Assembly: GCF_030409635.1 (NCBI RefSeq) | Contig: NZ_JAUFQF010000004.1 | Location: 2,328,241-2,392,240, forward strand | Origin: Vibrio agarivorans | GTDB lineage: Bacteria > Pseudomonadota > Gammaproteobacteria > Enterobacterales > Vibrionaceae | Length of the DNA stretch: 64,000 bases | Direction: 5' to 3' | Made by a program: the position numbers and the translations under genes | The notes under the pieces: generated by a model | What the model was told of the DNA's origin: nothing | Seen by the model: the letters and a program-made list of their open reading frames with translations, nothing else | Databases searched by the model: none | Part shown: piece by piece, positions 10,293 through 18,857 of the stretch | Layout of the letters: each line of letters begins with the position of its first letter | How positions within the stretch are numbered: position 1 is the stretch's first letter

Positions 10293-10324
10293 GCAGCTAT
10301 AAGAGCTACAGTTGATGGTTAATT

Positions 10325-11458
10325 ATGAACAAACAAAACCTTAAAACGCCGTATTTCATGATCAACGAAGATAAGTTGATTGCGAACCTCGAGAAAGCTA
10401 AACACCTGAAAGAGATTTCAGGCGTAAAGCTTGTTCTTGCATTGAAATGTTTCTCTACTTGGGGTGTCTTTGACATCATCAAACCCTATCTTGATGGCAC
10501 CACAAGCTCTGGTCCATTTGAAGTAAAGCTGGGCCATGAAACCTTTGGTGGTGAAACTCACGCCTACAGTGTTGGCTACAGTGAAGATGACGTGCGTGAA
10601 GTGGCAGATATTTGCGACAAAATGATCTTTAACTCGCAGTCTCAACTTGCTGCATATCGCCATATTGTTGAGGGTAAAGCGTCACTTGGTTTGCGTTTAA
10701 ACCCGGGTGTGAGCTATGCAGGTCAAGATCTAGCCAATCCTGCACGCCAGTTTTCACGCCTTGGCGTTCAAGCGAACCACATCCAACCCGAGGTTTTCGA
10801 CTCTATCAATGGTGTGATGTTCCACATGAACTGTGAGAACAAAGATGTTGATGCGTTTATTGGCCTTTTGGATTCAATCTCAGAGCAGTTTGGTGATCAC
10901 CTCGATAAACTAGATTGGGTTAGTCTTGGTGGCGGCGTATTCTTTACATGGCCGGGGTACGATATAGAGAAGTTAGGCGCTGCTCTAAAAGCGTTTTCTG
11001 ACAAGCATGGTGTTCAACTTTACCTAGAACCGGGTGAAGCCATCATTACTAAGACAACTGACTTAGTCGTGACCGTGGTTGATATTGTAGAAAACGTGAA
11101 GAAAACAGCGATTGTAGATTCTGCAACGGAAGCTCACCGTCTTGATACACTGATTTACGATGAGCCAGCTTCGATTCTTGAGTCGGTAGAGGGTGGTGAA
11201 CATGAATACGTTATCGGTTCATGCTCATGTCTAGCAGGCGATCAGTTCTGTGAAGCGGGCTTTGATAAACCACTAGAGATCGGTCAGCGTCTACACATCA
11301 TGGATAGTGCGGGCTATACCATGGTGAAACTGAACTGGTTCAATGGCTTGCGTATGCCGTCGGTATACTGCGAACGTAGTAATGGTGATATTCAAAAACT
11401 GAACGAGTTTGATTATAACGACTTCAAGCGTTCGTTATCACAGTGGTCTGTGAAATAA
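10325..11458 (+). CDS. nspC: Carboxynorspermidine decarboxylase NspC
   Basis: 377-aa alanine-racemase-fold PLP decarboxylase that converts carboxynorspermidine to norspermidine, the polyamine sensed by vibrios in biofilm control. The PLP lysine is K41 in [10 protein letters not shown]. The C-terminal part carries [11 protein letters not shown] and the MDSAGYT block, which form the active site across the dimer. Length equals that of characterised NspC. It has only a weak Shine-Dalgarno sequence, and is separated from the upstream pathway genes by a terminator and a repeat element. Confidence 0.96.
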   Translation: MNKQNLKTPYFMINEDKLIANLEKAKHLKEISGVKLVLALKCFSTWGVFDIIKPYLDGTTSSGPFEVKLGHETFGGETHAYSVGYSEDDVREVADICDKMIFNSQSQLAAYRHIVEGKASLGLRLNPGVSYAGQDLANPARQFSRLGVQANHIQPEVFDSINGVMFHMNCENKDVDAFIGLLDSISEQFGDHLDKLDWVSLGGGVFFTWPGYDIEKLGAALKAFSDKHGVQLYLEPGEAIITKTTDLVVTVVDIVENVKKTAIVDSATEAHRLDTLIYDEPASILESVEGGEHEYVIGSCSCLAGDQFCEAGFDKPLEIGQRLHIMDSAGYTMVKLNWFNGLRMPSVYCERSNGDIQKLNEFDYNDFKRSLSQWSVK

Positions 11459-11466
11459 AATAATCG

Positions 11467-11496
11467 AAAACGGCATGCCTTCAAGCATGCCGTTTT
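11467..11496. terminator. Bidirectional terminator between nspC and the ACT-domain gene
   Basis: Perfect 12-bp stem AAAACGGCATGC / GCATGCCGTTTT with a 6-nt loop. The A and T ends serve both converging genes. Confidence 0.85.
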
Positions 11497-11520
11497 ATTT
11501 TCAACTCAATTAAATTGTGA

Positions 11521-12033
11521 CTATGACTCTAAAATCACACGAGTATCGTCACTCAACATCTCTAAGTCTTTAGTTACATCTTCAATATCAAGTTCAGGGG
11601 AGAGTTTCAATGCCATATTGGCACTAAACAGACTTGAACTGACACCTCCGCCCCCGGCAACAAATACGCGATGACAATCCATGTCGAGTATCGAAATACC
11701 CTTTGCATCAAGCACGTGAGTAATTTCATTGACGATACCAGCGCGGTCGTTCGAGTCGAGTCGCACTTGATGGATAGTGTCTGCTTTACCAATATGTGCA
11801 TCAGTATCTTGTATTTGCACTAACAGGCCAGGGTGACCTTGGAATGCCTCTTTCACTGTTGATTCATTGGCTTTGGGTACTTCAACTTTGATAACTGCAG
11901 CGACGTTATCTTCAATAAAGTTCACTTTACTGATCAACCATTTGCCATCGTTTTCATGAGTGACTGCTGCAAGTTGTTTGATAGTAGAAGGTTTTGCAGT
12001 GCCGACAAAGTTAACAATAAATGTACTGTTCAT
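11521..12033 (-). CDS. ACT-domain protein, GcvR-like regulator
   Basis: 170 aa, two tandem ACT-type ligand-binding domains (about residues 5-75 and 90-165). The second contains SNDRAGIVNEITHVLDAKGI, a typical ACT start. It resembles the glycine-cleavage repressor GcvR and its paralogues, which act by binding a partner protein and not DNA. AGGAGG lies just before the ATG. It converges with nspC. The target is not evident from context; GcvR identity itself is not claimed. Confidence 0.75.
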   Translation of the reverse strand: MNSTFIVNFVGTAKPSTIKQLAAVTHENDGKWLISKVNFIEDNVAAVIKVEVPKANESTVKEAFQGHPGLLVQIQDTDAHIGKADTIHQVRLDSNDRAGIVNEITHVLDAKGISILDMDCHRVFVAGGGGVSSSLFSANMALKLSPELDIEDVTKDLEMLSDDTRVILES

Positions 12034-12229
12034 ATTGGCCTCCTGGACATAGATACTTCGTGCCTTAAGCGAAAACCAAACGTTTGAAAATCGCGTTACA
12101 AGGACTCGTACGGGTATGTTTCTAGTGTAGAGAGCTGAACAGATAAATGTATGATAAAGGTCAAGAATTTAAAGTCAGACAAAAATAGATGTAAAAAAAT
12201 ATTAACATGTGCACAATTTGAGACACAAA

Positions 12230-12252
12230 AAAGCGGCTTAACAAGCCGCTTT
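12230..12252 (-). terminator. Terminator downstream of the DUF3943 gene
   Basis: AAAGCGGCTT / AAGCCGCTTT, 10-bp stem with a 3-nt loop and flanking A/T runs. On the minus strand it ends the 12287-13189 gene. Confidence 0.8.
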
Positions 12253-12286
12253 GATAAGATAATTAATTGAATCTAAGAAGATTAAC

Positions 12287-13189
12287 TTACTTGAAGTAAA
12301 CCTTTAGCTCTACGCCGTAAAACTGAGAGTCGTAAGACGCTCCTGAATCCATAGCGAATTTTGCGGCTTGCTCATTACCAAACCATGGTGAGTGATTGAA
12401 TTGAAAATCAGCACTTCCACCCCATGCATTTGAAACCCAACCGTGAATGTGGCCCACAGGGTTTAAGAAGAACAGAGTGAAATCGCCCATACCTTTTGAG
12501 CCCATGACTTCACCACCTGAAGCGACAATATCTTGTTCCGCTTCAAACATCATTTCACCAACAACTGCACCAAAGAACGGTGTGATGAAAAGGTCTTGCC
12601 AAGAGGGAACTTCTGCAAATGCTTCCACACCGAATTCCCAGAAGAACGTCGACATAGAGGCTGAATACAAGAAGGACTCAAACTCATTAAAGCCAGCATG
12701 ACGTGCAGTCGTGTAGTACACACCACCAAAGTAGGGATGCATTACATAGTTGAGGAAGTGCTCATCGCGATCCCAAACAGGGCCTTCTTTAACATTGTCT
12801 TTCCACTTTTTACCGAGATCACTCATGCTTCGTTGATCATCGTCCCACTTAGTAATGGACTCTGGTAATAAGGTCATTAAACCAGCTGTGGCCACACTTA
12901 AACCAAGAATGGTGTAGGTTTGGCCCATTAAGTAGTCCCAGTCTTTTTCGTCTTGAACCATGAGGTACTTAGGAAGGGGCGCTTCCTCTTTTTTCAACTC
13001 TGGCTCAGAAAGGCTCATTGAATATGGGTCGAGCGTTGGTTGGTAACGGTATGGTTCGGTTTGGTTCCAGCAAGAACCCTGACAATCTACCGTGTAAGAG
13101 AATTCGATATGTTGATGCTCATTGAATGAGCTTGCAACAGCAGTAGAAGAAGCAGCAAGCAGCACAGCAGATAGGCTAGTCCTTAACAC
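12287..13189 (-). CDS. DUF3943 family exported protein
   Basis: 300 aa with an N-terminal signal peptide (SAVLLAASSTAVAS). Residues about 130-240 match what I know of DUF3943: HFLNYVMHPYFGGVYY and VEAFAEVPSWQDLFITPF. There are no lipoprotein Cys and no catalytic motif that I recognise. It is probably an envelope protein; its function is unknown. It stands alone between two convergent or divergent neighbours, with its own terminator. Confidence 0.8.
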   Translation of the reverse strand: MLRTSLSAVLLAASSTAVASSFNEHQHIEFSYTVDCQGSCWNQTEPYRYQPTLDPYSMSLSEPELKKEEAPLPKYLMVQDEKDWDYLMGQTYTILGLSVATAGLMTLLPESITKWDDDQRSMSDLGKKWKDNVKEGPVWDRDEHFLNYVMHPYFGGVYYTTARHAGFNEFESFLYSASMSTFFWEFGVEAFAEVPSWQDLFITPFFGAVVGEMMFEAEQDIVASGGEVMGSKGMGDFTLFFLNPVGHIHGWVSNAWGGSADFQFNHSPWFGNEQAAKFAMDSGASYDSQFYGVELKVYFK

Positions 13190-13251
13190 GAAAACTCCAG
13201 GTTATTGATTCGTTATTCTTTAGAAACGAGATTATCTATGAAAGTAGTAAA

Positions 13252-13278
13252 GATTGGAATCAATTTTTGATTTCAATC
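13252..13278. promoter_or_regulatory. 27-bp imperfect palindrome in the 420-bp gap 13190-13609
   Basis: GATTGGAATCA / TGATTTCAATC (11-bp arms, one G.T mismatch, 5-bp centre) lies 63 bp upstream of the DUF3943 start. It is divergently placed before two genes, so it could be an operator or an RNA hairpin. I see nothing else of note in this A+T-rich gap. Confidence 0.4.
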
Positions 13279-13609
13279 ACATAACGAGAAACCTGTCAGT
13301 TACTTTCATATCAATGTCAAGATTGGGTAAACCCTTAGCGCATGACTATCATAGTAGGCGAATGAGTGGTTCAATCTGTTTTACTTGTTATTTACTGTCC
13401 AATGTAAGACTCACGTCACCAATTGCATATAAAGTGCGGTAAACATTAGTGAAAATTATTGGTTGAGTGTTTCATTTAGGTAAACTGTTATTGTTGGCAA
13501 GAACAACCTGTGAGATACGTTTGCGGTGGGGCTCAATCTTTTATGAGCTGCAATCTAACGGTCTACACAACACTATACTTATAAAAATATACAAGGATTT
13601 ACGGTCTTC

Positions 13610-14851
13610 ATGACAAAAATAGCAATGCTCAGTACTGGGGAAGAAGTACTTCATGGTGATATTGTTGATACCAATGCTGCTTGGCTTTCTGAATATCTTT
13701 TCGAACAGGGTTTAGCCCTTACCAAACGCTCTACTGTAGGGGATCAACTTTCTACATTGATTGAAGAGCTCGTGATGTTGAGCTTTAACAACGATATTGT
13801 CATCATCAATGGTGGCCTTGGTCCAACGAGCGATGATATGAGTGCTGAAGCGATTGCCGCGGCGGCAGAAGTCGAGTTAGAACTACACGAACCTTGGGTC
13901 ACTCATATGGAGACGTTTTTTGCGTCTCGTGGCAAAGTGATGCCAGAGAGTAATATTAAACAAGCCATGCTCCCTGTAGGCTCTGAGCTTATCGATAACC
14001 CGATTGGTACCGCTTGTGGTTTTAAGGTCAAGCTTAACGACTGCGATCTCTACTTTACACCGGGTGTACCGCGCGAATTCAAGCAGATGATTCAAAATGA
14101 AGTTTGCCCGCGCATGAAAGCCAGCGTGCAAAAGCTTGAACCATTACGATTCAGTCGTTTCTATACCTTCGGTAGCACAGAATCTCAATTATCCGATATT
14201 TTAGCCAAGTTTGATTTACCCCCGGGCTACAGCATTGGCTACCGTTCTGCGTTGCCATTTATCGAAGTGAAGTTGATGGGGCCAACGGACAATGTCGAAG
14301 TACGTGTAAAACTGGTTCAAATGCTCTATCAATTAATCGCTGATTTTGTCGTCAGTATCGATGAAAAAATGATGGCACATATTGGTCATTTGCTGGTAGA
14401 AAAGGGCCTGACGGTATCACTAGCAGAGGAGTCAACCTACGGCTATTTAAGCTACTGGGCAAACTCTGACAAGCAGGCTCAAAGCAAAATTGGCTCAGCA
14501 TGGGTATTGGGCAGCGACAGCCCTTGCTTAATCAAAGACAATGACCCAATGGCAGCTGCTTTAGCGCTCGCCGCCGCGAGTAAAGAGCGATGTCAAAGTG
14601 ATATTTCAGTAGTGACAGGTGAACTGGATGGTAAAACGTTCAGTATTGCGATTGCCACGGAACAAGGTGAGTGGGGGCAAGTGTTGAGCTTTAACCGCCA
14701 ATACAGTGATGAAGATGCACGAGTCGTGATTGCAACGATCGCGATGGACATGCTACGACGCGTGTTATCTGCAACCAATGTGTTCGCCAATTATGCTGCC
14801 GTGACACGCTCTAAAGAGCTATTTATTCCGGCTTCAATGCTGACCGAATAA
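13610..14851 (+). CDS. CinA family protein with altered amidohydrolase motif
   Basis: 413 aa. Residues about 1-170 are a MoCF/MoaB-type domain (STGEEVLHGDIVDTNAAWL, INGGLGPTSDDMS). About residues 260-400 correspond to the CinA C-terminal nicotinamide-nucleotide amidohydrolase domain, but the usual AESCTGG nucleophile motif reads AEESTYG here. This resembles the E. coli paralogue YfaY, in which that half is inactive. PncC activity is therefore doubtful. It is followed by a strong terminator; no operon partner. Confidence 0.85.
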   Translation: MTKIAMLSTGEEVLHGDIVDTNAAWLSEYLFEQGLALTKRSTVGDQLSTLIEELVMLSFNNDIVIINGGLGPTSDDMSAEAIAAAAEVELELHEPWVTHMETFFASRGKVMPESNIKQAMLPVGSELIDNPIGTACGFKVKLNDCDLYFTPGVPREFKQMIQNEVCPRMKASVQKLEPLRFSRFYTFGSTESQLSDILAKFDLPPGYSIGYRSALPFIEVKLMGPTDNVEVRVKLVQMLYQLIADFVVSIDEKMMAHIGHLLVEKGLTVSLAEESTYGYLSYWANSDKQAQSKIGSAWVLGSDSPCLIKDNDPMAAALALAAASKERCQSDISVVTGELDGKTFSIAIATEQGEWGQVLSFNRQYSDEDARVVIATIAMDMLRRVLSATNVFANYAAVTRSKELFIPASMLTE

Positions 14852-14879
14852 TTCAAATACAACCTTGATTTGTTGACTT

Positions 14880-14925
14880 AGCCCTTTCCATCAGGAGTAA
14901 TTACCGCTGATGGAAAGGGCTTTTT
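14880..14925. terminator. Bidirectional terminator between the cinA-like gene and the MATE gene
   Basis: Perfect 15-bp stem AGCCCTTTCCATCAG / CTGATGGAAAGGGCT, 12-nt loop, then T4. It lies between convergent genes. Confidence 0.85.
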
Positions 14926-14929
14926 GCCG

Positions 14930-16252
14930 TTATAACGTGGCTTTAGACAGTCTTTGTTGCAGCATGATTACCAAAATGACTCCTGTGACCGCAAGGCCAA
15001 TCCCGATGCCTCCCCAAATACCTGTCAGCCCATAATGCTGTGTCAGATACCAAGCACTTGGAATGCCAAAGCCCCAATAGCCAATTGCTGTCACGACTGT
15101 TGGACCTTTAACGATTTTCATACCACGTAACAGGTTGATAGCGAGTAACTGCCATGCATCGACCACAAACGAGATCGCCACAACCCACAATACAGTTTTG
15201 AAGAGTAGAGCAGCGCCTTCCCCAGAGTCATTAAGATTGAACATGTTAATGATCACCTCTGGAAACGCGATAAATAGTGCACAGAATACAACGCTCAATA
15301 CGGTCATCAAGATAAAGCTTTTTAGCGAAGTGGCTTTAATCGCATCGAAATCGTTAGATCCAAATTGTCTTCCCACTAAAATGGCAGCGGCTTGGGAAAA
15401 GCCAAAATTAACATTCCATGTGAAGCTTAAACACTGCAAAAGTACTTGATGGATGGCAAGTGCTGTCACACTGATAGTGCCAGCGAGTAATGTTCCACCA
15501 TATATCAAACCATTTTCCATCAAGGCAGCGAGCATAATAGGCAAGCCTAAACCAATAATTGGCAAGGTGGCATTGATTCGATATTGGCTGAGGTTTTTCC
15601 AAGGCACATAGTTTGTATAGCTTGGATGGCGAAACAGCCAATAACCATATCCTGCCATAACGATAAATGCTGACAATGCAGTACCGTAGCCTAAACCCGC
15701 CAGCCCTAAGTTCATTGGAAAAGCTAATAGATAGCTTAAAGGGATATTGATCAATACGGTAGCAATCGACATGTACATGACGGAACGAACGTTACCAGTT
15801 GCACTGGCTAGCCCACGAAGCACAAGAATAAAAAGTGAAGGTAACATCGCCCATTTAACAGCATCGAGATAAAGCATCGCATCATCGATCACTTCGTAAG
15901 GTTGTCCTGCCTTGACAAGAAAGTTCGGCGCCAAATTAAAGAGAAATAGACAACCAAAACTGACAAGCACCGAGACAATGATTCCTCCTTTTACGGTGTG
16001 ATTGATTTGCGATTCGGCAGCCTCGCGTTGTACGACAAGGCGACCAAAAGAAATAGCAATGAGATTAGCAACACAGCCAACGACACTGGAGACCATAATA
16101 AAGACGAAATTATAGACTGACGCGCCCAAGCCGCCAGCCGCAAGTGCACTTACTGACATACGCGACATAAACCAAATATCTGTCAGCACCAATGTCAGAG
16201 CAATTAATTGGGAAATAATCAATGGAAAAGCTAAAGAGAGAATGAGTCGCAT
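14930..16252 (-). CDS. MATE family efflux transporter
   Basis: 440-aa inner-membrane exporter with about 12 hydrophobic helices in two repeats. The first helix is LILSLAFPLIISQL, followed by the DIWFMSRMSVSALAAGG region typical of MATE proteins. The ATG at 16252 is chosen because AGAGG lies 5 nt upstream and the transmembrane part begins at once; an in-frame TTG at 16306 would add 18 hydrophilic residues. It is divergent from a LysR gene 90 bp away, which is its likely regulator. Substrate unknown. Confidence 0.9.
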   Translation of the reverse strand: MRLILSLAFPLIISQLIALTLVLTDIWFMSRMSVSALAAGGLGASVYNFVFIMVSSVVGCVANLIAISFGRLVVQREAAESQINHTVKGGIIVSVLVSFGCLFLFNLAPNFLVKAGQPYEVIDDAMLYLDAVKWAMLPSLFILVLRGLASATGNVRSVMYMSIATVLINIPLSYLLAFPMNLGLAGLGYGTALSAFIVMAGYGYWLFRHPSYTNYVPWKNLSQYRINATLPIIGLGLPIMLAALMENGLIYGGTLLAGTISVTALAIHQVLLQCLSFTWNVNFGFSQAAAILVGRQFGSNDFDAIKATSLKSFILMTVLSVVFCALFIAFPEVIINMFNLNDSGEGAALLFKTVLWVVAISFVVDAWQLLAINLLRGMKIVKGPTVVTAIGYWGFGIPSAWYLTQHYGLTGIWGGIGIGLAVTGVILVIMLQQRLSKATL

Positions 16253-16341
16253 AAATACCTCTGTGTAGACGTGCGACAAGATACGCTGATGAGCGTTCGC
16301 GTTCAATCGACTTTTATGGCACTCTGGTATGAGTTCAAATC

Positions 16342-17298
16342 ATGCGAGAAAGTGATATGTATCGTTTCCTTCCTCATTCGCATAAAGCATTTAGAGTGTT
16401 CGAATGCGTGGCAAGACACATGAGTTTCACACACGCTGCACAAGAACTTTATGTGACACAAAGCGCTGTGAGTCGTCAGGTTAAGCAGCTAGAAGAGTTT
16501 TTGGGCACAGAGTTGGTAGGGCGCAAGCATCGAAGCATTGAGTTAACAGAGAGAGGCAAATCGCTTTCTAAGCTCTTAGCCACTCAATACACTAACCTCG
16601 ATCAACTGATTGCGTCTTGGAAATCTGAGATGAATAATCGTATCATTATCAAAGCCTCGTTAAGCTTTGCAACACGATTCCTCATCCCTAAGATCCAATA
16701 CCTTAATGAAAAATTCCCCGATCATGAAGTGGTTGTCGTGCCAATACTTGAAGACAGCAATGACTTCTCAACCAATGATTGTGACTTATTGATCTCCTGC
16801 ACTCGATTGCGTCCAGAGGGTGATAACGTGTTTTATCTTCGTGATGAATACATGGCACCGGTCTGTGCAATACCTAGCACTTCACAGGACGTTGAATTAG
16901 ATTATGTTTTCAGTCAGCCTCGCATCCATGCAACTCAAGATCACTTTGATTGGCATCATTGGATAAAAGTGACTCAATATCCTGATATTCAGCGAGTGCG
17001 CCATACAACGTTTTTTACGCTTGAGCTAGCTCTGAGTGCATGTTTGGCGGGGCAGGGAGTGACGGTCACTGATTTAATGTTAATTTTACCGGAGTTGGAG
17101 CAAGGGTATCTGACAGCGCCAGTAGGAATGAAAATGACGCATAGTGACTGGCGATATTATTGTCACGTAAAGCATTTTAGCCCGATACTCAAGGAGCTAA
17201 GTGACTGGCTAAAAGCGGAAACAGATAATGAAGTCGCACAACTCAAAACATTGATGAACATGCATCGTTGGCAAGTTGTCGGGGAAATCAATCAATAA
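16342..17298 (+). CDS. LysR family transcriptional regulator (GcvA-like)
   Basis: 318 aa. The N-terminal winged helix-turn-helix contains MSFTHAAQELYVTQSAVSRQVKQL, close to the GcvA subgroup of LysR regulators, followed by a periplasmic-binding-like effector domain. A second ATG at 16357 is also possible. It is transcribed divergently from the MATE exporter, the usual layout for a LysR regulator and its target. The effector is unknown. Confidence 0.88.
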   Translation: MRESDMYRFLPHSHKAFRVFECVARHMSFTHAAQELYVTQSAVSRQVKQLEEFLGTELVGRKHRSIELTERGKSLSKLLATQYTNLDQLIASWKSEMNNRIIIKASLSFATRFLIPKIQYLNEKFPDHEVVVVPILEDSNDFSTNDCDLLISCTRLRPEGDNVFYLRDEYMAPVCAIPSTSQDVELDYVFSQPRIHATQDHFDWHHWIKVTQYPDIQRVRHTTFFTLELALSACLAGQGVTVTDLMLILPELEQGYLTAPVGMKMTHSDWRYYCHVKHFSPILKELSDWLKAETDNEVAQLKTLMNMHRWQVVGEINQ

Positions 17299-17301
17299 AA
17301 A

Positions 17302-17345
17302 AGCCGAGCATCTCTGCATTACGTGATATGCATAGATGCTCGGCT
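17302..17345. terminator. Long terminator hairpin between the LysR gene and yfaE
   Basis: AGCCGAGCATCT / AGATGCTCGGCT extended inward by TGCAT/ATGCA with one mismatch. A6 on the left gives a U-run for the minus-strand nrd transcript. Confidence 0.8.
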
Positions 17346-17365
17346 GTGTTCAATGGCGACACGCT

Positions 17366-17644
17366 TTAGGCGGGTACTTTTTTGTGTTGATAACGTACGT
17401 TATCGAGCACAATGTCTCCCTTCGCTTTACTGATACAAGCGAGGACTTCCCCGGGATTCGTGTACGCCATAGCAAAACCAACCGACTCTACTTGCCCTTC
17501 AGACAGCGTACAGCGACAGGCACCACAATGACCATCACGACAGTGATACTCGGGTTCAAGGCCTGCTTTTTCCATCGCTTCTAACAAGGTGTCTTGAGCT
17601 GAAGCTTCAATGGATGTGAGTCGGTTAATTTTGATCGTAGCCAT
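17366..17644 (-). CDS. yfaE: [2Fe-2S] ferredoxin YfaE, ribonucleotide reductase maintenance
   Basis: 92-aa plant-type ferredoxin. The cluster cysteines are C35, C40, C43 and C70 (CRDGHCGAC and LACISKA). In E. coli, YfaE reduces the diferric centre of NrdB so that the tyrosyl radical can be regenerated. Its start codon overlaps the nrdB stop codon, which supports co-translation with its client protein. Confidence 0.93.
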   Translation of the reverse strand: MATIKINRLTSIEASAQDTLLEAMEKAGLEPEYHCRDGHCGACRCTLSEGQVESVGFAMAYTNPGEVLACISKAKGDIVLDNVRYQHKKVPA

Positions 17645-18777
17645 TAAAGCTCAAAGCCCTCAAAGTCATCGGTTGCGACTTCATTGTCAATCTGGCCAAC
17701 AAGGTATGAGCTGATTTCAGCTTCTTGCGGTGCCACCTGAACATTATCCGAAGACAACCACGCATTGATCCAAGGGATCGGGTTGCTCGTTGCTTCTGGG
17801 TAAGCAGAGCCTAAACCAACCGCTTGCATACGGGTGTTGGTAATATACTCAACATATTGACACAAGATATCCTTGTTCAAGCCGATCATTGAGCCATCTT
17901 TGAATAGGTATTCAGCCCACTCTTTCTCTTGTTCTGCAGCCGCTTTGAACAGGTCGAAACACTCTTGTTTCGCTTCTTCTGCGATCTGCATGAAGGTAAA
18001 GTCGTCTTGACCATTACGAAGCAGATTGATCATGTGTTGCGTACCCGTTAGGTGAAGGGCTTCATCGCGGGCGATCAGCTTGATGATTTTTGCGTTACCT
18101 TCCATCAATTCACGCTCGGCGAATGCAAAAGAGCAAGCAAAACTGACGTAAAAACGGATCGCTTCAAGAGCATTTACCGACATCAGACAGATGTACAATT
18201 GCTTTTTCAGTTCATAAAGCGAGACCTTGACAGTTTCGCCGTTGATCTGGTGTTCACCTTCGCCATAGCGATGGTAATCATTGCTCATCTCGATTAGTTT
18301 GTCGTAGTAGTGAGAGATATCTTCAGCACGCTTTAGGATGTGCTCATTCTCAACGATATCATCGAACACCACTGCTGGGTCGTTAACGATGTTACGGATA
18401 ATGTGCGTGTAAGAACGTGAGTGGATAGTCTCTGAGAACGACCATGTTTCAATCCATGTTTCCACTTCTGGTAGTGACACCAATGGAAGTAGGGCAACGT
18501 TTGGAGAACGGCCTTGGATTGAATCGAGCAGTGTTTGATACTTCAAGTTTGAGATGAAAATGTGTTTCTCATGCTCTGGCAATTTGTTGAAGTCAATACG
18601 GTCGCTTGATACGTCGACTTCTTCTGGGCGCCAGAAGAACGAGAGTTGCTTCTCGATTAGCTTCTCGAAGATTTCAAATTTTTGTTGATCGTAACGTGCA
18701 ACGTTTACCGACTGACCAAGGAACATCGGCTCTTTTAGTTGGTCATTCTTAGTGCGGTTAAAAGTACTGTAAGCCAT
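17644..18777 (-). CDS. nrdB: Ribonucleoside-diphosphate reductase class Ia, beta subunit
   Basis: 377-aa di-iron tyrosyl-radical subunit. The segment [17 protein letters not shown] includes iron ligands and the radical tyrosine (about Y123). [13 protein letters not shown] carries further iron ligands. The N-terminus is nearly the same as E. coli NrdB, so the start is secure. It lies 80 nt downstream of nrdA in the same operon. Confidence 0.97.
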   Translation of the reverse strand: MAYSTFNRTKNDQLKEPMFLGQSVNVARYDQQKFEIFEKLIEKQLSFFWRPEEVDVSSDRIDFNKLPEHEKHIFISNLKYQTLLDSIQGRSPNVALLPLVSLPEVETWIETWSFSETIHSRSYTHIIRNIVNDPAVVFDDIVENEHILKRAEDISHYYDKLIEMSNDYHRYGEGEHQINGETVKVSLYELKKQLYICLMSVNALEAIRFYVSFACSFAFAERELMEGNAKIIKLIARDEALHLTGTQHMINLLRNGQDDFTFMQIAEEAKQECFDLFKAAAEQEKEWAEYLFKDGSMIGLNKDILCQYVEYITNTRMQAVGLGSAYPEATSNPIPWINAWLSSDNVQVAPQEAEISSYLVGQIDNEVATDDFEGFEL

Positions 18778-18857
18778 GGTAGTTTTCTTCCTTTAGTAAC
18801 CAGCACCGAAGTGCTGGCAACGAGATTACTTTCTTATTGAATGCTGTATGTAGACGA

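Noticed and set aside
11521..12033. Naming the ACT-domain gene gcvR outright
   Set aside because: Several GcvR-like paralogues exist and there is no gcv or bcp gene nearby to support the name.
13254..13442. 62-codon plus-strand open frame in the cinA upstream gap
   Set aside because: It runs over the palindrome and lacks a ribosome binding site and protein-like composition.
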